Source: Cristatella mucedo (Eukaryota > Bryozoa > Phylactolaemata > Cristatellidae). From it: a DNA stretch of 64,000 bases. The notes beneath the pieces were generated by a model. The model saw only the letters and a list, made by a program, of their open reading frames with translations. It did not search any database and was not told the DNA's origin. The position numbers and the translations under genes are program-made. This document shows, piece after piece, positions 11,405 through 21,850 of this stretch. How positions within the stretch are numbered: position 1 is the first letter of the stretch; each line of letters starts with the position of its first letter. Where the stretch lies: contig WPIO01000055.1 in NCBI GenBank assembly GCA_009760855.2, positions 62,001 through 126,000 on the forward strand, written 5' to 3'.

Positions 11405-11989
11405 CAAAGGCCGTGCACCAGTGAGCCTCCTGGGAGCAGCTGTTGTGACCTTAAGGTCAAGGGGGCGTGTAGTTTGATTGCATGGGGGCTGGTACTGCTC
11501 CTTTCCTCAACAGCTGGTGGGAGCATCCACGAGCAACGAGCCTCTGCACAGCTGTGGTCCGTTCTAATCAGGCGTTGACACAGGCCGATAACCCGCTGGT
11601 GAACAGGTGGTGGATTCACCATCGGGGTCGGCCAAGGGACAGCCGGGGTCGAGAAGAGGCGACTCGAGTGTGAGAAGGGGACGAAGGCAGTCGTGCGTCT
11701 TGCGGCTCCGTCCCTTGTGCAATAAACCTTTGGCGTTGTCCATCGGCTGGCTCTCTGATGTGTGAACCAAACTACTTTGAGCAAGGCTCAGAGTTCGATC
11801 AACGCCGAGGTAGTGCTTAGTGTGGAAGGCTAGGATATTGATCGATCTACCAACGTATTTATTCTGTGCTACGGTGGCAAGGCTGGCTTTGGTGAACCGA
11901 TCCTGAGATTGTTCGTCGGTATGACTGGGCTTCGAAAACCGATGGGGCACGGGAGTTACGTGGTTCGCTTTATTCTCGTTCGAAGAAGC

Positions 11990-12415
11990 AAGTCGAAAAG
12001 ACACGTGCAGACTGCATTCTTGAATCGTGTCGCGGTCTGCCGTCGACATGTTAACGCTTCCCCAAGCCCTCGCGAATGCAGTGGCATATCCCTCCCCCTC
12101 CGAGCAAAGTGACTGGAGCCAGCCGAATACTGTGGAGGAATCGGTTAAGATGACAACAGTCTTCGGGCCCCATGCTATCACAAGGTTGACGCCTTTGAGA
12201 ACGGACTCCAACTCTGCCAAATTAGCATGAGCTGAGTCGTCAGCCTTCCGAAGCCACGAGGCGTCCTCTACAACGATACTGCCAATCTCTAGATATACCC
12301 TCTCGGCAATGCTACTCGCGTTGCACCAAAGCGTCCCGGTGGTCATGGAAGGTACTGACCAGACTCCAGTGACGGGGTCATCGGCAAGGATGCCGGGATA
12401 CACTTCCTCTACCAT
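11990..12415 (-). pseudogene. Gypsy-type RNase H domain (part of a 283-codon open frame)
   Basis: The open frame 12415-11564 contains S-I-A-E-R-V-Y-L-E-I, then E-D-A-S-W-L-R-K, N-L-A-E-L-E-S-V-L-K-G-V-N-L and V-I-L-T-D-S-S-T-V. This is the order of an RNase H domain, with Glu in the A-E-L motif and Asp in T-D-S. Further on, N-K-A-N-H-V-T is a worn form of the usual N-K-A-D motif, with the Asp replaced. A zinc-finger-like H-Y-L-G-V-D-R-T-L (about 11780-11850) begins the integrase. Longest intact part of the element, but not a full pol. Confidence 0.7.
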
Positions 12416-12779
12416 CTCTAAGACGTTAGCACTGACCGGTGAATCCTAGCCTTCTCCACTGGCTCGCTGCTTTATGTAGCTACAGGCTACACGAAATAAG
12501 CCTGAGACAATGAAGTGTCCAACTAATTGGCCGCACCACGAAAAGACCTGTCACTTCGTCCGAAGCTCCCCATGGGCACTTACTGCAAAATCGCTGAGCC
12601 ACACAAGTTCCTTATCACGACGCCGTACTCGTAGTCCCAACCACCAGGCGACCGTTCAGCAGCCGCTCAGGTGGCTTGCCTTCAAGACCGAAACGCTGCA
12701 ACAGTTCGCTGACCCGATCATTGGAAACGATAGTGCTATTTATTTTAATGTAGTCCGCAAAGAGTCCCTGCCTTGAAGA

Positions 12780-13270
12780 ACGAGCGTATCCATGGACAAG
12801 ACTTTGTTGACGATGGCTGTCGTTATTTTCGGGACTACGTTCAACCCAAAGCCGAAACGTGTTGAGCCAAACCGTTTGCTCTTAAATTCAACTTCCTGAT
12901 AGGGCCACAGCGACTTGTGAACATGTATTTGTAAATACGCATTTCACAGGTCAAGTATGCCAGTGTGCTCGCCCATCTTTCGCCAGGAGCGAAGCTTCGT
13001 TCTGCATGCATCTCCTTGAGCGGTATGGTTCGATGCGTACTGATTTAACTCCCGGTAGTTCATCGCCGGCCTCACTTTATTTTTGCTTGCCTGAACTATT
13101 GCCATTAGCGAAATAAGATCGGCGCCCTCTGTGGTATACGGTACTAGCCAGCCAAGTCGTATCTACTCCTCTACCTCCCCTTCATACGCGGCTTGAGCGG
13201 ACAGAGGAATGTGGTAAGAGGCTATTTGATTCTCTAGACTTGGAGCGTACGCGCCATCTCACCACACCCA
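12780..13270 (-). pseudogene. Gypsy-type reverse transcriptase remnant
   Basis: The minus strand reads L-G-W-L-V-P-Y-T-T-E-G-A-D-L-I-S-L-M-A and then K-V-R-P-A-M-N-Y-R-E-L-N, an RT fingers signature. It continues with I-L-D-L (stop) A-Y-L-Q-I-H-V, L-W-P-Y-Q and R-F-G-F-G-L-N. Where Y-x-D-D is expected the frame reads Y-I-K-I, so the active-site aspartates appear lost. Several stops and frame changes are present. The preceding segment near 13259-13330 ends in W-T-V-S-W-V-W, a linker typical of this Gypsy lineage. Confidence 0.7.
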
Positions 13271-13624
13271 CGACACCGTCCACACGCCTTTAGCAAATGT
13301 CGAGGAGAAATCCTTGTCGGTGACCGGCAGGGTCGCAGCAACATTTAGCGACTCGGTTGGCCGTTCAGAAACCGTGGCGCAGCGTGTCTCATCAAAACAC
13401 TCCACGTTCTCGCCATCGGGGCAGACTCGAAAGCCTCCTAGACACCGTACTGCTTCCTGCACCAAATAGCAAATCATAGCCGAGAAGGATGTCGGTCACA
13501 AGGCAGTTCAGATGCAGTAGTCATCCGTCAAGGTCAACCTCCACGCCTCACATGTAGCGGCATACTACCGTTCATCATTGCGACGGGTTCTTGAACAGGC
13601 TCAAGCTGAGACGTACATATCAAT

Positions 13625-13700
13625 TTCCGGGATACGACGGAACGTGAGCTGCCAGTGTCAATAAGAGCCTTCGCCGAACGGTCATCAATCGATACCTTCA
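13625..13700 (-). pseudogene. retroviral-type aspartic protease motif of the Gypsy element
   Basis: The minus strand reads V-K-V-S-I-D-D-R-S-A-K-A-L-I-D-T-G-S-S. This is the classic A-L-I-D-T-G-S-S active-site loop of retrotransposon aspartic proteases, followed by R-S-V-V-S. It lies between the CCHC knuckle and the RT, as expected. The rest of the protease is too decayed to delimit. Confidence 0.7.
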
Positions 13701-13785
13701 CGTAAGGTACTTGTGCGCCAGGATGTCGCCGTAGCCCAGCAATTCTCGCTCCACCTTATTCGTTCTTTGGGCCCTTGCTCTAACA

Positions 13786-13976
13786 CAAATAAATAAAATA
13801 AATAAATCCTAGCTAACTAAACAGCCTCTTTTTTTATAGCGACAAAAGAGCCTTTACGTCTATCACCACCGCTTGCTGTCACAATAAAGAATCGCCCACC
13901 GCAAAAATCGAACCCACGACCTCAGGACCGAGGTCGTGAAAGCAACAGCCTTACCTAGTGTGCCATCATGGCTCAC
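13786..13976 (-). mobile_element. SINE-1 copy inside the Gypsy element
   Basis: The reverse complement begins TGAGCCATGATGGCACACTAGGTAAGGC (A box region), has a B box in GTGGGTTCGATTTTTGC, then the SINE-1 body (AAAGGCTCTTTTGTCGC-like) and an (ATTT)n tail. It separates the protease from the CCHC region, so it inserted after the Gypsy element. Confidence 0.88.
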
Positions 13977-14051
13977 ACCCGCTGCATGTCCCGCCTTGCC
14001 GCATCAAAAGCACGAGATTTCCCTACTTTGCTGCGATCGGTGTGTGCAGTT

Positions 14052-14105
14052 CCTGGCAACAACGTGCCCCGGCTCGTTACACAAGAAGCAGACGAAACGC
14101 CTCGG
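14052..14105 (-). pseudogene. gag zinc knuckle of the Gypsy element
   Basis: The minus strand reads C-F-L-C-N-E-P-G-H-V-V-A-R-N-C, a nucleocapsid-type knuckle. Spacing is C-x2-C-x4-H-x5-C, one residue longer after the His than the canonical CCHC spacing. It lies between gag and protease as expected. Confidence 0.65.
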
Positions 14106-14242
14106 CATGACGCGAGACTCGTTCATCATGCATCTCGCTGCTCGCACAGCACTAACTGCTCAAGCATTCTCAGCTGCAACAAGGTGCCGGGCCTGCTTAA
14201 CGACCGCGGGAAGAGTCGTCGTTGGTAGGCTGCACGCTGCCT

Positions 14243-14602
14243 TCATCTGAGTTTGACCGAGATCTGGCAGCCAGCGACGAATGCATACGCTAGCCACTCT
14301 TCGAAACCGGAGGCAGCAACATCAGTTGTAGGCGTTACCAGTGATATCAGCCGCTTAAGGTCGGCCAAGTATTCGTCGACGTTCTCACCTGCAAGCGAGT
14401 GCCTGCGTAAAAGCTCGCCATACACGTGGAAGTGATCAGGTGAAAATGACGAAATCAGCGTTCTCTTTACCGTGCTATATTTCTTCTTGTCTTCCTCGCT
14501 CAGTCCTTGATAAACCACGAAAGCGCCTGAAGTCAAAACCAGTGGCAACAGCTTGGCCAAGTCGGTGACGTTCTGAATCTGGGCCACACGTTCAAATCGC
14601 AA
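14243..14602 (-). pseudogene. Gypsy-type gag (capsid-like) fragment
   Basis: The 119-codon frame contains a helix-rich segment. It includes F-V-V-Y-Q-G-L-S-E-E-D-K-K-K-Y-S-T-V-K, then L-I-S-S-F-S-P and L-R-R-H-S-L-A-G-E-N-V-D-E-Y-L-A-D-L-K-R-L, matching the pattern of retrotransposon gag proteins (Y-x-x-L-K-x-x-L, then E-S-V-x-x-Y-x-x-D-L-x-x-L). It would form the particle shell. The start is not certain and the C-terminus changes frame. Confidence 0.65.
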
Positions 14603-15014
14603 AATCCATGCCGCAAAGTATTCCCTTGTATCAAACTAAGAGTCGACGTCGGTGATCTTCATCGTCGTCATTGCGATTATCGCAAGGAGGCTGAAATAGC
14701 TCAAAGTATCAAAAGTCTTTAATTCGAAAGTGACACTTCGCACTCCTAGCCAGACAGCCCCGACTTCTCGGCCGCGCTTTCACTGCCCCACTGCTCCTCT
14801 CCTGCCTATCCGTCGTAACTCTTTACACCAAAGATCAGGCAGCTATAATTACACGACGCTGCGAGCTCCTCTTTGGCACACACAGCTGGTAAACCGCAGA
14901 GAAGAGCCGGTCATTGCAATAGCCAGAACAAATAAGCCGGCAGCAGCCAAATTCGGCGCAACCCACCACCAAAGTATCTAATTATTAGCTAAAACAAACT
15001 CATAGACCGATTTA

Positions 15015-15078
15015 GATGTCGTGTTCCCGCCTAAACGAGCCAGAACTTTAGCAAAGTTTCCTAGCTGAATGTAGGCAG
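15015..15078 (-). mobile_element. short LINE-A fragment, head-to-head with the next
   Basis: About 60 bp correspond, on the minus strand, to the LINE-A RT region around A-K-I-R-A-C (AGCTGAATGTAGGCAGAC motif). The next LINE-A piece at 15080 runs the other way and begins only about 90 bp further along the element, giving a fold-back arrangement. Confidence 0.5.
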
Positions 15079-15079
15079 A

Positions 15080-15652
15080 CATCACATGACTTATCGCCGA
15101 CCTTCGCTAGCTCCCAGTCAAGTAATGCATTGACTTCAAGGTTTCGTTGGTCACTTTTAGGTCACTTCATTTTTTGGCTCCGGCCTATCTATCTGATCTA
15201 TCCCCTACCAGGTTAAGCTGCGTGCCACCCACTTTTTGGAATTTAACTGTTTACCCATGCTTCGTACAAATCTCAAATTCGTTGGAGACCGTGCCTTTAG
15301 TTCGTCTGCTTTCAAAGCCTGGAACTCACTCCCGACTTTCGTCATGACATCTCCTGACTTGCCCACATTAAAAATAGCAACTAAAAACGCATCCATTTAT
15401 CACAGCATTTAGTGGGTCCCTGTGATTCGTCCTTTTTGTGCTTATGCTTGCTGGCACTGCATGCTGCCACTAACCAAACTTGCATTTCGACTCTGTGTAC
15501 GTCACCCCTAAACATGTTATTCTTGTTGTTTAACGCGTAAGATACGACTAACTATTCAATCGTTCTTCATTTGCAGCGAATGTAAAGTGCCTAGGAAGAG
15601 ATTAAGCTCTCTGGGTGCGATGTATAAAATGAATTATTATTATTATCATGAC
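15080..15652 (+). mobile_element. LINE-A 3' end
   Basis: It runs from the RT C-terminus (CAGTCAAGTAATGCATTGAC; the equivalent of the [10 protein letters not shown] segment) through the 3' UTR to TAAAGTGCCTAGGAAGAGAT and (ATT)n. Frameshifted, non-coding. Confidence 0.85.
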
Positions 15653-15658
15653 TTGACT

Positions 15659-15870
15659 GTGCAAGTTTAATGTGTGCCGTAACCCATAGGTTTCGCGGGC
15701 GAGGGTGCACTGTGAGCTTAGTCAGATGTACAAACTCGTCGAGCCTGTTAGCTCGTGTGGCGTTGGAGTATTTAGCCAATGACGACAAAACGGAAGTGCG
15801 ATTGAGCAGCAGAGGTCGATGCATCGGTGTCGGGGCCATAGCTTTCTACTTGTGGCTGCAGTACAAAGGA
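15659..15870 (-). mobile_element. LINE-A internal fragment (endonuclease-RT linker)
   Basis: The minus frame includes R-L-D-E-F-V-H-L-T-K-L-T-V-H-P-R-P, clearly matching [16 protein letters not shown] in the long copy at 58.9-59.0 kb. It directly follows the (ATT)n tail of the preceding plus-strand piece. Confidence 0.75.
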
Positions 15871-16994
15871 GAGCGGGTATGACGACTGGTACGCACATTC
15901 CGCTAGCAAAGAAGATTGCCAATGCGTTATATTAGTCAAAACGTCCAGAGAGTCAAGAAGTCCACTTTGACAGTAGTGAAGGATGGCCGGTATTCGACTG
16001 CGTTATGAAATGCAACAGTACTAGTACTTCTTAAAGCCTACAGCTCAAATCAGATCAACTTTTTTAGGCACGAATCCTGGTGCACAGCTCTCGCCTGTTA
16101 CAGGGCCTCGGCTTTTATTTTGCCTTGAACGACGGAGATTGTCTCAAAATCGGTTCCTAGCCGTTACAATTCAGGAACTACTAATATAGAATGTCAATTT
16201 AATATGGCTGATGTATCATGCAACCGTTTCATTACTGACTGTGGAGCTGTGAAGTAACTGCCGATGTCTTGACTCCGGTGTACCTGGAACTTTCCTTAAG
16301 TATGCTTCATCGCCAAGGTTTCTTTGGGATTTTTTTAAAGTTATGGGTCGGGCAAGTTTTGGCTTCCCTGATTTATTATTAGCAGATTTTTTTTATTATC
16401 CTAATAGACAGGCCAGGATTTAAATATTGGCTATGATCCTATTACAGCATTATTCAGGAGATAAACTTGTATTTACAAAGCGAGCATAGTTCTAATAGGA
16501 TTAGTGAAATGCTTTTTAATTTTGCTAAGTATGATTTGACTGTGACAGGCAAGGACGTGACAATCTGACCGACTTTTTATATTAAGTTCCACTTCTGCCA
16601 TTAATAAGTCTTTAAATGGTCCGGTTTTTTCAAACCATCTGTTTCAACATGTCTGACTCCTAGTGTGAACCTCTAACGGCTTTGACACCCAGACAAGGCC
16701 CTGTGAACAAAGATTCCTTATGAAAGCAACAAAGAATGACTGTGACATGGCTGTCAGCAGACTTAATGCTTAAATTGAGGCATCTGTTCCTCGGAAGCAC
16801 TTGCTAGTCATGGCACTGCCACGGCTACATGCGGGTTTTGTACCGAGAACCAATCCTTTGAAGCACTCGTGCAGTATTATGCTGGTGACTTCCTTGCTGC
16901 GCATTCTACGCCTGACTATGACTTTCTATGACCTCACACTCAGACCTCAAGTTCGCAGAGAAAAGGCTCCTTTTAGCAGCAATGTGAATTAGGC
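15871..16994. other. no gene recognised
   Basis: AT-rich, no motif-bearing frame. The right part may be the worn endonuclease region of the LINE that becomes recognisable from about 16995, but I cannot show it. Confidence 0.4.
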
Positions 16995-17948
16995 AACCTT
17001 TTTATTGAAACAAACCCTGTGTCGCTAAACCTTAAGACTCTTGAAGTCAAAGCTGCCTGCAAAAGTATCTGCTGTATCTTTGCCTCAATACTTTATTTTG
17101 ATATGCTATTACTGAACAAATACACCAATGAAACCCTTGCCGGCTCGATGAGTCTGCTCCTCTTAGAAATGATAATGTCGCACCCAGAAATTTCCTATGG
17201 CTTAACACAAAGGTGAAAATCGTATGGACTAATAAGCTAAAAATTATAAGTGATAACTAAGCATCAGGATTGGTTGTCATCTGATTATTATTTAGATCAG
17301 AAAATAGATTGCCTTAAGGATAAATATCAACTTCATGATAAAATTGTTGAATTGCATTGTTACAATAAAAAATCGGCTATACCATCAATCACAGAATATA
17401 TACCATTAGTCACTAATGCCGTTAAGGGTAGCGCCATTACTAATTCTTCTTGTGGCCATCTAGATTCTCACCTGTCTAGCTTCTTTATGAGCGAAGTTGA
17501 TAGAATCAAAAAGTGTTTGCCAGAAATCGATTGTCCGCAGGAAAATTCCAAGCGCCTTTCCTAGCTATACTTCAATATCGGCTAATTAATATAGTTTTAG
17601 TGCATGTGCTCCTAGAGCCTGGAACTCAATATCGACTAACGGTAGGCTATCGCCTGACTTGGAAACGTTTAGAAAGACGCTAAAAAAAGGCCTGTTTATC
17701 ACAGATTTTAGCGGATCCTTGTCGTTAGTCCTTTGCGTGCTCATGACTGGTGAGTTGTGCATGCTACAACCAACCTCATTTTACACGTTCTCACTGTGCA
17801 GGTCGCCTCTAACGATGTTCGGCTGGTTAAAATTACGCATGTTACCCCTAACCATTTGATTGTGCTGCATTGGCAGCATATTTAAGGTAGTTAGAAAGAA
17901 ACTAAGTTTGCTGAGGACGCTCTTAAAATGTAATAATAATATTTGTAT
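16995..17948 (+). mobile_element. old LINE related to LINE-A
   Basis: Three blocks follow the LINE-A order. At 17019-17216 N-L-K-T-L-E-V-K-A parallels N-L-K-T-L-D-I-D-A of the long copy. At 17250-17560 L-D-S-H-L-S-S-F-F-M-S-E-V-D-R-I-K parallels [17 protein letters not shown]. At 17585-17945 a 3' end carries a diverged terminal block and AATAATAAT. The RT core is missing. It is more diverged than other copies, so it is either an older insertion or a sister subfamily. Confidence 0.65.
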
Positions 17949-18114
17949 CTCAAATTACATTCACCTGCCTTAGAAGACTATTGGCGTTGGCCTTCTAAAA
18001 CGCTCAATTGTAGGCTACCCTGTGTGATAAAGTAGTAAATATGTCTTCTGCCTCATTCTATATCCTGCATTCTTCAAGGAGACAGTTGTCTCAGTTTTAA
18101 TTATTGGGAAACTG

Positions 18115-18297
18115 ACAAAGGAGTTACTAATCCCCTAACCATGCTATTCATTTTGTTTGTTTATTAAGCATAATTTTACCACCGTTCAATTGCATTTCCC
18201 TTTGCAGCAAATGCAAAGCGCCTAGAGAGAGATTAAGTTCTCTGAGGGCGTTTCATCAAGTGCAATATTATTATTATTACTATTATTATTAATCTGT
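18115..18297 (+). mobile_element. LINE-A 3' UTR fragment
   Basis: CCCCTAACCATGCTATTCATTTTGTTTG, then CAGCAAATGCAAAGCGCCTAG, the terminal block and (ATT)n. About 180 bp of 3' UTR only. Confidence 0.88.
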
Positions 18298-20689
18298 CTG
18301 ATGCCGGTCCGATCCCAGGTGCCCAATGAGTTTTTGCATGGAATGTCATTGTAAAACTGAACAAGATACACAGCGAAATCTTTCCACCTGCATAAAAAAG
18401 ACTCGTTCCAATTCCTATGCGAAAATTGTAACTGGATATAGAGAATGCCAACGAGATTATGGATCTGGTGAGCCTGGTAAAGGTGATTAGAATAGCCCCT
18501 TAGAAGCTGTAGGCTACGCGATATGCGTATTATTCATCTGATCACCGAATGTATGCACATGAGCTGGCAGAGCTTCAAGACCAGTGGTGGTGAGCACACG
18601 CCAACGTAGGATTTGTCATTACACCTAGATGAGCTCACCCGACTGCATGACTAGCAAAGTTGGCAGAAAATGCATCAGTTGCTTTCATAGAGAGTGCCAT
18701 ATTGGCTGTTATCTAAAAGGCAATATAGTTAAAGCTAAGGATTAGCAGAAAATGCAGCACTTGCTATGGCTGAGAAACTGTTCGTTAAAGGCATTAGCGT
18801 GTTACAAAACGTCATACTCGGTACGTCATAGGTGCTAGTCATGGGCTCTACGGTGGAAAAGAATGGTTCAGTTAACTTTCACCAACTTTGATTACTCTGG
18901 GGGTAGCCAAGAAATAGAAGTCCTCGAGGTTGGCAATGGTTAGGGGGCAGTTAGTCGATATCAGTCAAGTCTTGGTCAAAGCCAACATTTTCATCTTCAA
19001 AAATCATGTCAAGCTATTTTCGTGGTTTATCTCAAACTGAGGGAGCATTCTGTAAGCAAATTGATCAGATTATACACTAGGGTTCAAGTGAAATACTGAC
19101 GACTGCTTAGTTAAAGTGATTCACTCCAGTATACTAGGGATGGAGCTCTAAAAAAGTTAAATTTGCTCTTTGCCACTTTTGTATTGGTAATCCAAACCCT
19201 GAAACGATAGTCATACCCGATCCCCAGACAGCTGAGGTGAGGTATAGGTGAGGTAAGGTGAAGACTTCTAGTTCTCTTATTGTAGTCTGCTTAAAATTTA
19301 GCATTACCAAGCGTCATCTGGTACGAACGGGCGAGCGATGCTATGCTGAATCACAGTGGTACACATCTTGAGGCCAGGCGAGCACTTACTTGCATTTATA
19401 AGCCAAACTGAAAATTCTTTGGCTGAATTCTTATTTTGGACATCGTTCAACGTGTCGTCGCCTGCCGATCCAGTCTCAAAGCCACGCTCAACTTCCGAAT
19501 GATTGGGGTGCAACCGACAGAGGCTATCAATGATAAATAGCACTTTCTCACTTGGCTCTGAAAATGAAAACATAAATAAATTTTACGTGGTTTCATTTCC
19601 CACTGTAATTGCTAAGTCTGCACCTAGTACGAGTGATTGTCTCAGTGCCTCATTTGCCTGTTTCTTTCAGATAAGTGGTGTTGTGATAAACTATAGTAAG
19701 GGCAGCATTCAAGTCGAATAATAAATCTTTGTCACTCTTTCTAGGCTACTTACTTTTCTTCTCTGGTTTAGTATTTCAGCTCTTTTTTCAAGTTTCATTG
19801 TCTTGCCTTACTTAGTTTGAGTCACTTACAATGCAAAAAATAGTATTGCCGGCTGAAAACCCTATGTTTGGAGCTCAATCTGTTCAGCAGGAATGTGCAT
19901 TAGATGGTTAAATGAGCAGTGATTACATCTGTACTTGACATCTAGAAAAACTGAGTGTTTCCTATTTGTCAAGCCAGAAAAAGCGTGACTGAGAAAGATT
20001 ATTATTTCGCTGAAAGCTTTTTATCTTCTTGGTTGCTTCGTGATGCCTCAACTAGTCAGGTAAGCATTGCAGTCATCTACAAAGCTCCGTCAGTTTTACT
20101 GTCAGCACAAGGTAAGAGACGAAAGTCAGAATGATATCCGCTTGTAACGCTTGGATGTTGAGCCACTGCTCGTTCTCAACAGGCTTTTCGTGCATCTAAG
20201 ATGCAGCACCAAGGGATCTTCTTTCTTCTTGTGACGGTCTGATACACAAATTCAGGCGAGACCAGAGTCCACATAACGGTTTTTACTCAGCTGCTTTAGT
20301 GCCTTGGCTCTAAAATCATTACCCATACGCTATTAAATCTAGTATTGTGATTAAGCTGCCATAAAAGCTATATGAGGACATGTCGTTTACGGCGGCCAAG
20401 TTTTGTTATTCCTGAGTAATATAGTACCACATGATGAAATGGATTGATGTAGTCACTGTGGTGCTCACAACAGAAACGCTTTTTGCACGTGGTGTAATCA
20501 CCGAACCTGATAGCAAAGGCTAGTAGAATAGGTAGTAGCGATATACAGATATCAAGAATACATTGTCAATTCTGAATGTAATATTCCTGCCTTCGAAAGC
20601 CCGATTTTTAAAAGTGTTATTTAGGTGAAACTAGGCCGACTTTACTGTGCTGCTGGTGCAGTCGTTTACTAAAAATAAATCACTGCGGA
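18298..20689. other. long stretch with no identified gene
   Basis: No convincing exon, RNA gene or LINE copy. The only suggestive frame is 19573-19304 on the minus strand (separate entry). Confidence 0.4.
19304..19573 (-). pseudogene. possible hAT-like transposase C-terminal fragment
   Basis: The 89-codon frame contains L-C-R-L-H-P-N-H-S-E-V-E-R-G-F, which resembles the region of hAT-type transposase and derived zinc-finger proteins where an S-x-x-x-V-E-R-G-F-S motif sits in the dimerisation domain. The rest shows nothing diagnostic. The resemblance is short, so this could be chance. Confidence 0.25.
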
Positions 20690-21850
20690 ACCGATCATGT
20701 TGATTTCTTTCCGATGCAAAAGGTGTTATGCTGGTAAAGCGGCTTTGAGGGCCAAGTTCTCCAACACCTGAGAGTCACTGGATTTTCCATATCTAGTAAT
20801 TTGGTATTATTCCCGTTCAGTTTGAGAAACTTTGCAGCCATCCATGTGTGAATTTTATTATTTATTAACTTAATATATGTTGGCATTCCAGAGAAGGTTG
20901 TACAGTCCAAGTAATGCTGACTCTGTGAAGCGATTAGCTCTAAAACCAAATTATTAAAAACAGCAATGGAGTTAAGAGAATAAAAATCGAGATGCTCTAA
21001 GGCTCGGAGAGATCTAAACAAAGGTGCAAACTGAGTGTCATCTGCACAGAAGTGAAAGCCCAGATTGTGCTTTGTGATTACGTCGGCAAGAGGGAAAGCA
21101 TTAAATGTGGAAATAAGGAATGCAGGCACAGAGCCTTGAGGTGCACCATACTTATGTCGTTCATTGGATGATCTTCGTCCGTTCACCTCAATACTTGAGA
21201 TTCTCCCACTGAGACTGGATACAAACCGTTCCGATGCTATGCGAATGATTCCCAGTTGAGATGTCGGCACTCGAGAATGACTAGGTTATCAATATTATCA
21301 AACGCAATTGAAATATCAAGCTAAACAAATATAAAAACTTAATATATGTTGGCATTCCAGAGAAGGTTGTACAGTCCAAGTAATGCTGACTCTGTGAAGC
21401 GATTAGCTCTAAAACCAAACTGAACCATGCGGGCTTAGTTTTAAATTTCAATTGTCTAGCTAGTTTGAGACAACTCGCACCGAGTGTTTGCTAGGTTAGA
21501 AGTTTAAATATAAAAGTTCAGCTGGTCTGCCCTGACTCGTTCCAAAAGTTTTCAATAGGAATGGCAGAAAGGAGACGGGGCTGAAGTTCCTAAAATTCTT
21601 TTGGTCTAGGGTTGCATGGCTTAAGCTTCAGGCATTGGGGACAATGAAAAGACGAAACCATTGACCGGCACTGCATATAGGGTGCAGAAGACTGGGACAG
21701 GGGCCACTCACAAAAGCAGCGGACTCGTAGAGAACTAAAGAGAGCTTTGAGGTTTGATAAGTGGGATCATTTTTGCAGGGGGCAAGAGTAGAAGCGCCTC
21801 GCCTCAACTGAAGTGTTAGGGATCAGTGTTAGGGATATCTGAAAAACGCA
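20690..21850 (-). mobile_element. decayed LINE-A copy, RT region
   Basis: The minus frame has [39 protein letters not shown] and C-A-D-D-T-Q (YADD changed to CADD), then W-M-A-A-K-F-L-K-L-N. Farther along (21430-21600) the upstream RT region corresponds to 58.2-58.3 kb. The RT is interrupted by an 84-bp internal duplication (separate entry). Neither end is intact. Confidence 0.75.
20867..21419. repeat. exact 84-bp direct repeat within one LINE-A copy
   Basis: 20867-20950 and 21336-21419 are identical over 84 bp (from AACTTAATATATGTTGG to CTCTAAAACCAAA), offset by 469 bp. By comparison with the long LINE-A copy, the unit at 21336 is at the native position. The one at 20867 is an extra copy placed within the later RT region. 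Confidence 0.9.

Larger units (their letters stand above)
9660..14750 (-). mobile_element. decayed Gypsy-type LTR retrotransposon, interrupted
   Basis: Reading on the minus strand the order is gag, CCHC knuckle, aspartic protease, reverse transcriptase, RNase H, integrase, which is the Ty3/Gypsy order. Each part is recognisable but lies in different frames with stops. A LINE-B (10181-11404) and a SINE-1 (13786-13976) are inserted. No convincing pair of LTRs was found. At its low-coordinate end the integrase runs into a short LINE-A-like piece at about 9625-9660. The segments 9960-10180 and 11405-11780 are GC-rich and not confidently assigned to integrase. Confidence 0.8.
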
